NCBI GenBank assembly: GCA_024758765.1
Contig: CP101406.1
Span: 4,216,001-4,280,000 of the forward strand
Length of the DNA: 64,000 nt
Origin: Mycobacterium sp. SVM_VP21
GTDB taxonomy: Bacteria > Actinomycetota > Actinomycetes > Mycobacteriales > Mycobacteriaceae
Reading direction: 5' to 3'
The notes beneath the pieces are model-generated. The model saw only the letters and a program-made list of their open reading frames with translations. It was not told where the DNA came from and did no database searches. Position 1 is the first letter of the stretch. The number at the start of each line of letters is the position of its first letter. Positions 7,704-16,172 of this stretch are shown in pieces. Made by a program: the position numbers and the translations under genes.

Positions 7704-9061
7704 TGCCGGTCCTGCTGTGGTACCGCCGCGACCTGCGGGTCGACGACTTGCCGGCCTTGACGGCCGCGCTCGCTGAAGGCCCCGAGGTGTTGGCCTGCTT
7801 CGTGCTGGACCCGCAGCTGGAGACCTCGGCTGGGCAGCGTCGACTGCAGTTCTTGGGCCAGTCTCTGCGGCGGCTGCGCGATGACCTCGACGGCCGGTTG
7901 CTGATCACGCGCGGACGTCCAGAGGAGCGGATCCCGGCGATCGCCGCCGCTATCAGCGCGTCGGCCGTGCATGTGTCAGAGGATTTCGCCCCTTACGGGT
8001 GCCGGCGTGACGAGCGGGTTCGCGCCGCGCTCGGTGACATACCGCTGGTGGCCACCGGCTCTCCGTACCTGGTCTCTCCCGGACGAGTTGTCAAAGACGA
8101 TGGGACTCCCTACCGGGTCTTCACCCCGTTTTTTCGCCGGTGGCGGGAGCACGGCTGGCGGCGTCCGGCGAACTCCCGGCCGGACTCGGCGCACTGGATC
8201 GATCCTCTCGATGTACCCGACGAGTCCGGTCAACCGGTGGACATCCCTGACTTCGGTGGTCGACCCGAGTTGCCCGCAGGGGAAGCTGCGGCGCTCGAGC
8301 ACTGGCGGGGGTTCGTCAGCGGCGGGCTGGAGCGCTACGAGCAGGACCGCGACCGAGCCGATCTCGAAGGTGGGAGCCGGATGTCGGTCTACCTGAAATT
8401 CGGCAACATTCATCCGCGCACTATGGCTGCCGACCTTGATCTCCAGCAGCCGGGTGCCGCGTCGTATCTGCGGCAACTGGCCTTTCGGGATTTCTATGCC
8501 GCCGTACTGCACTTCTGGCCCCGCAGTGCCTGGCGCAATTGGAACCAGGATTTCGACTCCATCCAGATGGACACCGATGCCGACGCGTGGAGCCGCTTTG
8601 AGCGTTGGAAGGCCGGGGAGACCGGTTTTCCGATCGTGGACGCCGGCATGCGTGAACTGCGCCAAACGGGCTTCATGCACAACCGGGTGCGCATGATCGC
8701 CGCATCGTTCTTGGTCAAGGACCTGCATCTGCCGTGGCAGTGGGGGGCTCGCTGGTTCTTGGAGCAGCTGATCGACGGCGATGTGGCCAACAACCAGCAC
8801 GGTTGGCAGTGGTGCGCGGGGTGCGGGACCGACGCGGCCCCTTACTTCCGGGTTTTCAACCCGACGTTGCAGGGCAGCAAATTCGACCCCGAAGGCTGTT
8901 ACGTGCGTCGCTGGGTTCCAGAACTGGCCGACCTCCCCGACGCACATCTCCGCCGGGCTGCGCCGCCGCCGGGATACCCCCGGCCCATGGTGGACCACGG
9001 GCGCGAACGTGCCGAGGCGCTACGTCGCTACCGGTACCTGAGTAATTCAATAAATGAATGA
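7703..9061 (+). CDS. phr: Deoxyribodipyrimidine photolyase (cryptochrome/photolyase family)
   Basis: 452 aa, GTG start overlapping the MarR stop. The N-terminal DNA-photolyase domain begins LLWYRRDLRVDDLPAL, and the C-terminal FAD domain carries GMRELRQTGFMHNRVRM, SFLVKDL and the DGDVANNQHGWQW-x-AG signature with conserved tryptophans. It repairs UV-induced pyrimidine dimers using light and reduced FAD. The last six codons (SNSINE) lie within a 31-bp palindrome, so the gene end doubles as a regulatory or transcript-end site. Confidence 0.93.
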   Translation: MPVLLWYRRDLRVDDLPALTAALAEGPEVLACFVLDPQLETSAGQRRLQFLGQSLRRLRDDLDGRLLITRGRPEERIPAIAAAISASAVHVSEDFAPYGCRRDERVRAALGDIPLVATGSPYLVSPGRVVKDDGTPYRVFTPFFRRWREHGWRRPANSRPDSAHWIDPLDVPDESGQPVDIPDFGGRPELPAGEAAALEHWRGFVSGGLERYEQDRDRADLEGGSRMSVYLKFGNIHPRTMAADLDLQQPGAASYLRQLAFRDFYAAVLHFWPRSAWRNWNQDFDSIQMDTDADAWSRFERWKAGETGFPIVDAGMRELRQTGFMHNRVRMIAASFLVKDLHLPWQWGARWFLEQLIDGDVANNQHGWQWCAGCGTDAAPYFRVFNPTLQGSKFDPEGCYVRRWVPELADLPDAHLRRAAPPPGYPRPMVDHGRERAEALRRYRYLSNSINE

Positions 9062-9075
9062 TTCATTTATTGAAT
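9045..9075. promoter_or_regulatory. 31-bp perfect palindrome with 15-bp arms over the photolyase stop codon
   Basis: The left arm ATTCAATAAATGAAT (9045-9059), centre G9060 and right arm ATTCATTTATTGAAT (9061-9075) are exact inverse complements. It is almost purely AT in a GC-rich region and contains the TGA of the photolyase gene. No T-run follows, and an AT-only stem is weak as a terminator, so a dimeric repressor operator for the SOUL-TspO transcript (start 9138) is the better reading. The neighbouring MarR protein is the obvious candidate binder. Confidence 0.6.
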
Positions 9076-9137
9076 GTACTTCCCCGATCGGTCTACTGTC
9101 GTTGGTCAGGCGATAGCACGGGCGGTGGAGGGCGAGC

Positions 9138-9779
9138 ATGAGCGGAATCCTCTCGGCGGCAGGGGCCGCCGTTGCGGCCGTCGGGTCAGTGGTCGGTGTG
9201 CGTAACGGAACCGAAGAGCCTCCTTTCACGGTGCAGCGGCGAACGCGCGATGTGGAGATTCGCCGCTATGCCGAACGCGTGGCGGCGGAAACCGTGGTTG
9301 ACGGTGATGAGGAGAGCGCGCGCAGCGCGGGCTTTCGGCGCCTGGCCGGCTACATCTTCGGCGGCAATAACTCGCGTACCAAGTACGCCATGACCGCTCC
9401 CGTCGCTCAGGACCCCGCCGCTCCGGCGGGTGAGCAGATCTCCATGACCGCGCCGGTCGCCCAGCAATCCGGCACTGAAGGCCAATGGTTGATTCGTTTC
9501 TTCATGCCGACCGGTATCGGCCTGGAATCGCTGCCGGAGCCTGACAACGCCAAAGTGCAATTGGTGCGGGTGCCGGCTGAAACCGTCGCGGTGCACACCT
9601 TCTCCGGAGATCGTGGCCGTCGTGCTGTTGAAATGCACACCGCGACGCTGCTCAATGCCCTCAAAGAACTGCAGTGCGAGCCAGTCCGGGTACCGCAGGC
9701 GTGGTTCTACGATCCGCCATGGACCCTGCCGATGTTTCGCCGCAACGAGATTGCGGTAACTGTCACCCAGAACGATTGA
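9138..9779 (+). CDS. SOUL family heme-binding protein
   Basis: 213 aa; GAGGGCGAG precedes the ATG. After a short hydrophobic Ala/Gly N-terminus the SOUL/HBP fold follows: VEIRRYAERVAAETVV, FRRLAGYIFGGN, and the repeated KYAMTAPVAQ / ISMTAPVAQ segments typical of the family, ending with WFYDPPWTLPMFRRNEIAV. SOUL proteins bind heme or tetrapyrroles. It is 15 bp upstream of a TspO gene, another tetrapyrrole-linked membrane protein, and downstream of photolyase, which suggests a light or porphyrin-stress theme. Confidence 0.88.
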   Translation: MSGILSAAGAAVAAVGSVVGVRNGTEEPPFTVQRRTRDVEIRRYAERVAAETVVDGDEESARSAGFRRLAGYIFGGNNSRTKYAMTAPVAQDPAAPAGEQISMTAPVAQQSGTEGQWLIRFFMPTGIGLESLPEPDNAKVQLVRVPAETVAVHTFSGDRGRRAVEMHTATLLNALKELQCEPVRVPQAWFYDPPWTLPMFRRNEIAVTVTQND

Positions 9780-9794
9780 CCTACAAGGAGTCAC

Positions 9795-10283
9795 GTGCGC
9801 ATCTCAACCCTGCTCGGCACCGGGTCCGCCGTCACCGCGGCAGCCGTCACGGGAGGTCTCGCCACCACCCCCGCGGTCCAATCTGACTGGTACGAAGGGC
9901 TGGTCAAGCCCGCATACCAGCCACCGCGACAAGCCTTTCCGATAGTGTGGCCTGCGCTCTACGCCGACATCGCCGCGGTGTCGGCGGCCACTATCGATGA
10001 ACTCAGCGACCGCGGGGAGGTCGCGCAGCGCCGCAACTACATAGCGGCGCTGGTGCTCAACCTCGTCCTCAACGCGGGCTGGTCGTGGCTGTTCTTCAAC
10101 CGCCGCCGTCTCGGCCCGGCCACTGCGGTCAGCGTGGCGCTGGCGACCAGCAGTGCTGACCTGGCGCGCCGGGCCGTCGCCGTTCGGGGTGCGCGGGCGG
10201 TGCCCCTGGTGCTGTATCCGCTGTGGGTCACCTTTGCCACCGTGTTGTGCGGACACGTCGCGATACTCAACCCCCGCCGGTGA
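9795..10283 (+). CDS. tspO: TspO/MBR family tryptophan-rich membrane protein
   Basis: 162 aa, GTG start with AAGGAG upstream. The family signature WYEGLVKPAYQPPRQAFPIVWP is at residues 33-54, followed by the N-x2-WSWLFF segment and five hydrophobic helices. Bacterial TspO binds porphyrins and takes part in tetrapyrrole or oxidative-stress handling at the membrane. It lies 15 bp after the SOUL gene and is presumably co-transcribed with it. It converges with the epimerase gene, leaving only 3 bp between stops. Confidence 0.9.
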   Translation: MRISTLLGTGSAVTAAAVTGGLATTPAVQSDWYEGLVKPAYQPPRQAFPIVWPALYADIAAVSAATIDELSDRGEVAQRRNYIAALVLNLVLNAGWSWLFFNRRRLGPATAVSVALATSSADLARRAVAVRGARAVPLVLYPLWVTFATVLCGHVAILNPRR

Positions 10284-10286
10284 GAC

Positions 10287-11648
10287 TCACTGCGGTCCCG
10301 TACGCCCCAACAGGTGGCGCAGCAGCGGCTCGAGTTCGGGCATGCGGAACGGGTGACCAGCGTCGTTGAGGCGGCCGGGCAGCGCGCGCTGACTGGCGCA
10401 CGCGAGTTCACGAGCACCTTGCGCGCCGAGCAACAGTCGCGGGCCCAGGCTCGGTACCGGCAGTGCGGTCGGTCGATGTAGCACGCGACCCAGCGCCTTG
10501 GTGTAGTCGACGTTGCGCGACGGGTTCGGGGCGACCGCGTTCACCGGTCCGCGCAGCCCGGTGTCCCACAGCGCTCGGTGATAGATGTCGATCAGGTCAT
10601 CGATGCCGATCCACGGCAGCCACTGCCGTCCACTCCCGAGCCGGCCACCGAGCCCCGCCGCGAACAATGGCCGCATCAGGCGCAACGTCCCGCCGCGCGG
10701 GGACTGCACGATGCCCGTGCGTACCCGCACCACGCGGGTCCCGGACTGTTCTGCCGGCGTGAGCGCGCCCTCCCAGTCGGCTACGACGTCGGCCAGAAAG
10801 CCGTCACCGCGTTCGGCGTCTTCGGTCAGTACGTCGTCACCGCGGTCATACCCGTAATAGCCGACTGCCGAGGCGCAGATCAGCACGCTCGGTCCCGCGG
10901 GCGTGCCGGCGACCAGCTCGGCGAGCTTGCGGGTGGGCCCGATTCTGCTGTCACGGATCTGGCGGCGGTGCTCGGCGGTGAATCGGCCGGCGATCGACGC
11001 GCCGGCCAGATGGATCACGGCGTCTATTCCGGTCAGCAGATCAGGGTCGGGATGGTCGGGATTCCACTGCCGCTCATCAGGATTGTCCGCGGCATGGCGC
11101 ACCAGGCGAATCACCCGGTGCCCGCCGGTGCTCAGGAACGCCGCCAAAGCCGAACCGACCAGCCCGGTCGCGCCGCTGATCGCCACGGTCAGCGGTGTAA
11201 GGCCTGCCTGCTGAGCACGCCGATGCGCTGCGGTGTCATCGGCGAGTTGGCGATGCCGGTAGACGAACATCGGCCGCAGCAGGGCCCCAGGGATGGGGGT
11301 TTCGACGTGGTCGATAACCCGCGTCCGCCCGTCGCCCAGATCCTCGAACTCGTGAGTGTGCGTCCAACTGAGCGTGGCCCGGGTGGGAAGTGATGCCAGG
11401 CCGTGCCCGCCGAGCGCGTCGACGAATCGCGCCGGCGGGTCGTAGCCGTCGGGCTGGTGTTCGGCGACCCACCGGAGTCCACCGGGAAGGGCTAAGACGG
11501 CCGTCCCGTCGCGGAGCGAATGGGCCTCGCTGACCAGGTTCATCGGCTGCCACGGCGGACTCAGCCGGGTGAACGCACCCGGCCTCTCATGCCATGCGAA
11601 GACCTCCGCGCGCGGCGCGGCAACTGTGCTGGAGAAGTCCACGCTCAT
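10287..11648 (-). CDS. TIGR01777-family epimerase with N-terminal SRPBCC (polyketide cyclase-like) domain
   Basis: 453 aa. Residues about 1-140 are an SRPBCC/START-like domain; from about 150 an extended-SDR Rossmann domain begins with ISGATGLVGSALAAFL and includes ICASAVGYYG and the C-terminal DUF1731-like region (GARELACASQRALPGRL). The fusion matches M. tuberculosis Rv2216. Substrate unknown; the family is annotated as nucleoside-diphosphate-sugar epimerase. It is divergent from a second SRPBCC gene at 11775, which has a SigK-like promoter. Confidence 0.88.
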   Translation of the reverse strand: MSVDFSSTVAAPRAEVFAWHERPGAFTRLSPPWQPMNLVSEAHSLRDGTAVLALPGGLRWVAEHQPDGYDPPARFVDALGGHGLASLPTRATLSWTHTHEFEDLGDGRTRVIDHVETPIPGALLRPMFVYRHRQLADDTAAHRRAQQAGLTPLTVAISGATGLVGSALAAFLSTGGHRVIRLVRHAADNPDERQWNPDHPDPDLLTGIDAVIHLAGASIAGRFTAEHRRQIRDSRIGPTRKLAELVAGTPAGPSVLICASAVGYYGYDRGDDVLTEDAERGDGFLADVVADWEGALTPAEQSGTRVVRVRTGIVQSPRGGTLRLMRPLFAAGLGGRLGSGRQWLPWIGIDDLIDIYHRALWDTGLRGPVNAVAPNPSRNVDYTKALGRVLHRPTALPVPSLGPRLLLGAQGARELACASQRALPGRLNDAGHPFRMPELEPLLRHLLGRTGPQ

Positions 11649-11709
11649 GCCCCGACGCTACTTGGCGAATTCGGTTGTGCAAGAGGCGTCGGCACGCTGC
11701 CCGCGGACA

Positions 11710-11737
11710 CCGACCACCGCGCCTTCGGTTCCGAATC
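11710..11737 (+). promoter_or_regulatory. SigK-type promoter upstream of SRPBCC gene
   Basis: CCGACC (11710-11715), a 15-bp spacer and CCGAATC (11731-11737). The -10 element is the one known for mycobacterial SigK (published form, from memory, about CCATCC-N16/17-CCGAATC). Two other copies of the same design with the same spacing exist at 12286 and 14834. The -10 ends 37 bp before ATG 11775. Confidence 0.65.
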
Positions 11738-11774
11738 ACTGTCACAGCCACGACGTCAGGCCGGAGGAGCAGTC

Positions 11775-12221
11775 ATGATCACCATGCAGCGTGAGGTGAG
11801 CAGTGACGTCGCGCAGGATGTGGCTTTTGTCTACCTCGCCGATTTCACCACCACGCAGCAGTGGGACCCGGGGACCATCACGACGGTGCGCGTCTCGGGC
11901 GATGGCGGGGTGGGAACTCACTACGAGAACACCTCCCGGTTCGCCGGACGGGTGAGCACGATCGACTATGTGGTGACCGCGCTGCGGCCGGGCCGGTCGA
12001 TCGACCTGCGCGGAGAGAACGCCTCCGTCATCGTCTGCGACACCATCACGGTCGCCGCGCGGCAGTCCGGCTGCGTGATCACCTATCGGGTGCGGTTCGC
12101 CTTTCAGGGGTGGTTGAAGTGGATCGAGCCCCTGCTGCGCCCAGCCGTGATTCGGTTGCTCGACGACGGCGTCCGCGGACTTCGGGAGGAGCTGCGGCGC
12201 CTCGGCGACCAGGAGTGCTGA
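11775..12221 (+). CDS. SRPBCC (polyketide cyclase/dehydrase-like) family protein
   Basis: 148 aa from ATG 11775, with GGAGGAG just upstream. It is a single SRPBCC domain beginning MITMQREVSSDVAQDVAFVYLADF and ending with a long C-terminal helix. Such domains bind hydrophobic ligands; the ligand is unknown. A SigK-type promoter ends 37 bp upstream, so it is probably a SigK regulon member like the oxidoreductase gene at 14868. Confidence 0.8.
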   Translation: MITMQREVSSDVAQDVAFVYLADFTTTQQWDPGTITTVRVSGDGGVGTHYENTSRFAGRVSTIDYVVTALRPGRSIDLRGENASVIVCDTITVAARQSGCVITYRVRFAFQGWLKWIEPLLRPAVIRLLDDGVRGLREELRRLGDQEC

Positions 12222-12285
12222 CCGGCCCCGGGGATCGGCGAGGGCAAGGGCTGCGGACCGGTCCAAAGTTGGTTGTCGGTCGAAC

Positions 12286-12313
12286 CCGACCCGCGGCGGT
12301 GCGGCTCCGAATA
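12286..12313 (+). promoter_or_regulatory. SigK-type promoter upstream of PE-PPE-domain esterase
   Basis: CCGACC (12286-12291)-N15-CCGAATA (12307-12313), identical in hexamers and spacing to the copy at 14834. An ATG lies 7 bp after the -10 (12320), the same distance as in the leaderless copy at 14868, and is in frame with the downstream gene. The rest of the 380-bp gap 12222-12601 holds no other recognisable feature. Confidence 0.6.
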
Positions 12314-12601
12314 ACTCCGATGTATGCCGTACCGAACTCTGCAGCGCCTGTCCCTGGCGACGAATCCTCGGCCCGGATCCTGATCGTCGTTCCAACGTCG
12401 CACCCGGTAGCGGAGATCACCCACACGTTCTTCTCGCACGAGAACGACGACACCACCCGGCGCATGGAAGTGGGAAGTTCCTCCTTCGCGCCACAGGTGA
12501 CGGGCCCTACGGTAATGATCACCTGGGTAACAGACACGGGTCGGCCCAACCCGCTGCGGCACGTTCAGAACAGACCCCACCACCGTCGAAAGGGAAGTCA
12601 C

Positions 12602-13804
12602 ATGCGCGCTTTCACGCCTAGTCGTATCACCGCCGTTGTTGCCGCCACCGGTCTGACTGCCGGCGCGCTGGCGGACCTGCCTGTCGCATCGGCGACTTCG
12701 GTGGCGCCCATCGAGGTTGCGCTGACTGCCGGGGGATCGCTCGGTGACGGGACCGCTTTGATCATGGGTGGCACCAGCATTCCGCAACCGAACCAGCTCT
12801 ACCTGGACGCGGCCAACCAGCTCTATCTCGAGCAACTCGGGTTCGGGGGAACCCTTCAATCGCTGTTCACCCCCGAGAACATCAGCTCGACCTCGCAGGC
12901 ACGCGGCATGCAGATTCTCGATTCCACCATTCTGCAGAAGATCGCCAGCGGCGACGTCAGCGCCGAGAACCCGCTGGTGGTGTTCGGCTATTCGCAGAGC
13001 GCGGCGATCTCCTCGGCGGTCATGCGGCAGCTCGCCGGGCAGGATGTTCCGAGCGATTTCGTGCGCTTCGTCCTGATCGGCAATCCGGACAACCCGGTTG
13101 GCGGCATGACGGTGGAGACCAGCGGCCTCTACCCGCAATACCTGGCCGACAACGTTGCCACGCCGAACAATCTCTACCCGACTGACGTCTACACCCATGA
13201 GTACGACGGAGTCGCCGATTTTCCGACGTATCCACTCAACCTGCTGTCGGTCCTCAACGCCGCGATGGGCTTCATCTATTCGCACGGCACCTACTTGAGC
13301 CTGACTCCCGAACAGATCAGCAATGCCGTCCTGTTGCCCACCTCCGACAGCGACACGCTGGTCAACTACTACATGATTCCGTCCGAGAGCCTGCCGCTGC
13401 TCAACCCGTTGCGTTTGATCCCCATTGCCGGGCAACCCCTGTATGACCTGCTCGAACCCGTGACTCGAATTCTGGTCAACCTCGGCTACGGCAACATCGA
13501 ACACGGCTGGTCGCCCGCCGACGCCGACGTCGTCACCGGCCCCGGCCTGTTTCCGACCGACCTGAATCTCGGCGATGTGGTGGCGGCACTGGGCAACGGA
13601 CTGCAGCAGGGAATCAACGACTTCGTCGAGACCCTCTTCGATCCGGCCACCTACCAGATCACGCCGCTGCTGGACAACCCCTCGCTGACCGATCTCGAGG
13701 TGGCCGGCTACCTCTTCGGCTTCCTGCCCTCACCGAACCCTACGGGGGCAGAGGCGCTGCAGGGAATCAGCGAGTTGTTTCAGGCCTTCAGTGCTATGAC
13801 CTGA
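12602..13804 (+). CDS. Secreted PE-PPE-domain protein (alpha/beta serine hydrolase)
   Basis: 400 aa from ATG 12602 (AAAGGGA upstream). A signal peptide covers about residues 1-31 (basic RAFTPSR, hydrophobic core, VASATS). The PF08237-type fold follows, with the GYSQS nucleophile elbow in VVFGYSQSA, an NPDNPVGG loop and a late EHGWSP histidine, the serine-hydrolase layout shown for PE-PPE-domain esterases. There is no PE or PPE N-terminal domain: it is the free-standing form. An in-frame ATG at 12320, 7 bp after a SigK-like -10, would add 94 residues, but that start would bury the signal peptide. The 3' end overlaps the convergent DUF1295 gene by 11 bp. Confidence 0.85.
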   Translation: MRAFTPSRITAVVAATGLTAGALADLPVASATSVAPIEVALTAGGSLGDGTALIMGGTSIPQPNQLYLDAANQLYLEQLGFGGTLQSLFTPENISSTSQARGMQILDSTILQKIASGDVSAENPLVVFGYSQSAAISSAVMRQLAGQDVPSDFVRFVLIGNPDNPVGGMTVETSGLYPQYLADNVATPNNLYPTDVYTHEYDGVADFPTYPLNLLSVLNAAMGFIYSHGTYLSLTPEQISNAVLLPTSDSDTLVNYYMIPSESLPLLNPLRLIPIAGQPLYDLLEPVTRILVNLGYGNIEHGWSPADADVVTGPGLFPTDLNLGDVVAALGNGLQQGINDFVETLFDPATYQITPLLDNPSLTDLEVAGYLFGFLPSPNPTGAEALQGISELFQAFSAMT

Positions 13805-14699
13805 GGTGGTTGCCCCGACGTGGCGGGCGGGGCACCAGGCGTGGCACGCGGTCGATCACATGCTGGTATTCGGGCCGGCGCTGCAGGCTGCGCTCCTCCA
13901 TCATCGGAATGCTGGCGCCCAAGAACATCGCTACCATCGCCAGCACACCGAAGAACATCCACCACGCCTGAGCCGGTGCGGCGGCGACCCCGAACAGCGC
14001 GCACGCAAACCAGAAGCTGATCTCACCGAAGTAGTTGGGATGCCGTGACCAGCCCCATATCCCGCGATCCATCGCCGTGCCCGGCGCTCGATCCCGCACG
14101 AACCGGTGTAACTGCACGTCCGCCACCAGTTCCAGCAGCACCGCGGAAATGCCGATGGCAAACGCGACAACAGAAAGCCAGACCAGGCCCCGGTCCGGCC
14201 GTGTCACGGCGACATAGACCGGCACCAGGCCGACGAACACCTGCAGGGTGGGTACCAGGTGAATGGCGAACAGGTCCGCGACGAACTCCCAGCGTCCCGC
14301 GCGTTCGCGCAGCAGCGGATACCGCCAATCCTCATGGTGCATACCGGGAAATCCCCACACCCAGTTGGCGGTAAGCCGCACCGCCCACAGCCCCACCACC
14401 AGAGCGATCAATACGCAACGCGCGGTATCGACGTGAGGAAGCGACTGAAACCACCAATAGGCCACCAACAGGGGCGGAATGGCGCTCCAATAGGCGTCGT
14501 AGAAGCTGGAGTTGCCGAAGCACCTACTGAAGACGAAGACCACCACGGTGGCCAATACATCAGCGATCAACGTATCCAGCCAGAGCCGCCCGGTGCCCGG
14601 CCCCCAGCCCAGCCACGCGCCGGCGACGCCGACCGCGACGAGGTAGGCCGCGCCGATCAGCGACAGTGACGCGGTCTTCCCCATCGTCGGCCTCACCAT
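13794..14699 (-). CDS. DUF1295 integral membrane protein (Rv0446c-like)
   Basis: 301 aa with about seven hydrophobic helices. The C-terminal part WGWSRHPNYFGEISFWF matches the DUF1295/ICMT-like steroid-reductase fold, with the conserved RHPNYFGE that binds cofactor in related methyltransferases and reductases. In M. tuberculosis the homologue Rv0446c sits between ufaA1 and sigK; here it has moved to the other side and points away from the oxidoreductase gene. No SigK-like box was found on its strand. Confidence 0.85.
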   Translation of the reverse strand: MVRPTMGKTASLSLIGAAYLVAVGVAGAWLGWGPGTGRLWLDTLIADVLATVVVFVFSRCFGNSSFYDAYWSAIPPLLVAYWWFQSLPHVDTARCVLIALVVGLWAVRLTANWVWGFPGMHHEDWRYPLLRERAGRWEFVADLFAIHLVPTLQVFVGLVPVYVAVTRPDRGLVWLSVVAFAIGISAVLLELVADVQLHRFVRDRAPGTAMDRGIWGWSRHPNYFGEISFWFACALFGVAAAPAQAWWMFFGVLAMVAMFLGASIPMMEERSLQRRPEYQHVIDRVPRLVPRPPRRGNHLRS

Positions 14700-14833
14700 G
14701 TGTTCACGCGGCTTGGTCTGTGTGTGTCAGCGGATACATGAGCCTTCATCTCGAAGTGGGGGTGCCGGCAGTTCTCGACGCTACCGGGAGACCGAGGCGG
14801 CGCAACCTGTTTCGATCGGCTTGTCGCCAAGTC

Positions 14834-14861
14834 CCGACCACGGCGCTCGCGGCTCCGAATA
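14834..14861 (+). promoter_or_regulatory. SigK-type promoter giving a leaderless mRNA for the sigK-locus operon
   Basis: CCGACC (14834-14839)-N15-CCGAATA (14855-14861). The ATG of the oxidoreductase gene begins at 14868, 7 bp after the -10, where transcription should start, so the mRNA is probably leaderless; no Shine-Dalgarno is visible. The operon runs toward sigK-rskA, giving potential autoregulation. Confidence 0.72.
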
Positions 14862-14867
14862 ACTCCC

Positions 14868-16172
14868 ATGCACAGTGCACCGCAGCGAGCGCGGTCGATA
14901 GCCGTGGTCGGCAGCGGCATAGCGGGCCTGACGGCGGCCTACATCCTTTCCCGCCACAACCGGGTCACGCTCTATGAGGCCGACTCTCGATTGGGCGGGC
15001 ATGCCCACACCCACCTGCTCGAGGCTGATGACGGCAGCGCCCTCGCCGTCGACTCGGCCTTCTTGGTCTACAACGATCGGACCTACCCGACGCTGTGTCG
15101 GCTGTTCGGAGAACTCGGTGTGCACGGCACCGAGACCGAGATGTCCCTATCGGTGCGCAACGATGCCACCGGCTTGGAATACGCCGGGGCACGAGGAATA
15201 GGAGGCCTATTCGCCTCGCCGCGGACGCTGCATCCTCGCAACCTGCTGATGCTGGCCGAGATCCGGCGCTTCCACGCGGCGGCCAACGCGGTGCTGCAGC
15301 AATCGGGCGTCGAAGAGCTGGAAACCCTCGAAGCCTTCTTGCTGCGCCACGACTTCTCCGCCTACTTCAGAACCAACTTCATCGCGCCGTTGGTGGCGGC
15401 AGTGTGGTCCTGCCAAGCCAATGACGCGCTGAGCTACCCCGCCCGCTACCTGTTCACATTTCTCGAGCACCACGGCATGCTCTCGGTGTTCGGATCCCCG
15501 AAGTGGCGCACTGTGACCGGCGGCTCGATCACCTACGTGCAACGCATCGCCGCGAACCTTGACGAGGTACTGACCAGCGCCGCCGTGCGCTCAGTGCGCC
15601 GGGTGTCCGATGGAGTCCTGGTAGACGTGCGTGGATCGCAGCAGCGGCATTTCGATGCTGCCGTGGTGGCTGTCCACCCCGATCAGGCCCTGCGCCTACT
15701 CGATGGACCCACGGCCCAAGAACGTGCCGTGCTCGGGGCTATGCCCTATTCGACCAACCACGCTCAACTGCACACCGACGAATCGATGCTGCCCCGCCAC
15801 CCCAGAGCCCGGGCGTCGTGGAACTACCGAGTCGCCCCGGACCGCCCGGCAGTGCTGGTCACCTACGACGTGAGCCGGCTGATGCGAATCCACTCCCGCC
15901 GGCGCTTCCTGGTCACCCTGGGCGGATCAGATCTGATCGACCCGCGCGCGGTGCTGTCCGAGATGACCTACCACCACCCGCTTTTCACTCAGGAGTCTGT
16001 CGCCGCCCAGCGGCGGATTCCCGAGCTCGGCGATGACCGCATCGCATTTGCCGGCGCCTACTACGGCTGGGGCTTCCACGAAGATGGTGCGGTCTCCGGA
16101 GTGCGGGCGGCGTGGCGGCTGGGCGCGGACTGGACGCCAACCGCCGCCCGCGGTGAGGCGTGCGCATGCTGA
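14868..16172 (+). CDS. FAD-dependent amine oxidase-like oxidoreductase (Rv0449c-like)
   Basis: 434 aa. The FAD-binding motif GSGIAG is at residues 15-20, followed by an acidic residue at the end of strand 2 (LYEADSRLGGHAHT). The C-terminal FAGAYYGWGFHEDGAVSG is the second FAD contact. It matches the first gene of the mycobacterial sigK locus. With the DUF1365 and cyclopropane synthase-like neighbours it probably acts in modification of membrane or cell-wall lipids; the reaction is unknown. A SigK-type promoter directly precedes it. Confidence 0.88.
   Translation: MHSAPQRARSIAVVGSGIAGLTAAYILSRHNRVTLYEADSRLGGHAHTHLLEADDGSALAVDSAFLVYNDRTYPTLCRLFGELGVHGTETEMSLSVRNDATGLEYAGARGIGGLFASPRTLHPRNLLMLAEIRRFHAAANAVLQQSGVEELETLEAFLLRHDFSAYFRTNFIAPLVAAVWSCQANDALSYPARYLFTFLEHHGMLSVFGSPKWRTVTGGSITYVQRIAANLDEVLTSAAVRSVRRVSDGVLVDVRGSQQRHFDAAVVAVHPDQALRLLDGPTAQERAVLGAMPYSTNHAQLHTDESMLPRHPRARASWNYRVAPDRPAVLVTYDVSRLMRIHSRRRFLVTLGGSDLIDPRAVLSEMTYHHPLFTQESVAAQRRIPELGDDRIAFAGAYYGWGFHEDGAVSGVRAAWRLGADWTPTAARGEACAC

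Noticed and set aside
11660..11690. SigK-type promoter for the minus-strand epimerase
   Set aside because: CCGAAT is present on the minus strand, but the nearest CCGACG is 12 bp away instead of 15, so spacing does not match the other three sites.
12320..12601. N-terminal extension of the esterase from ATG 12320
   Set aside because: It would place 94 unrelated residues before a clear signal peptide; kept only as a question in the findings.
12104..13504. 466-aa minus-strand open frame
   Set aside because: Antisense to the PE-PPE-domain esterase, which has a signal peptide and family motifs.
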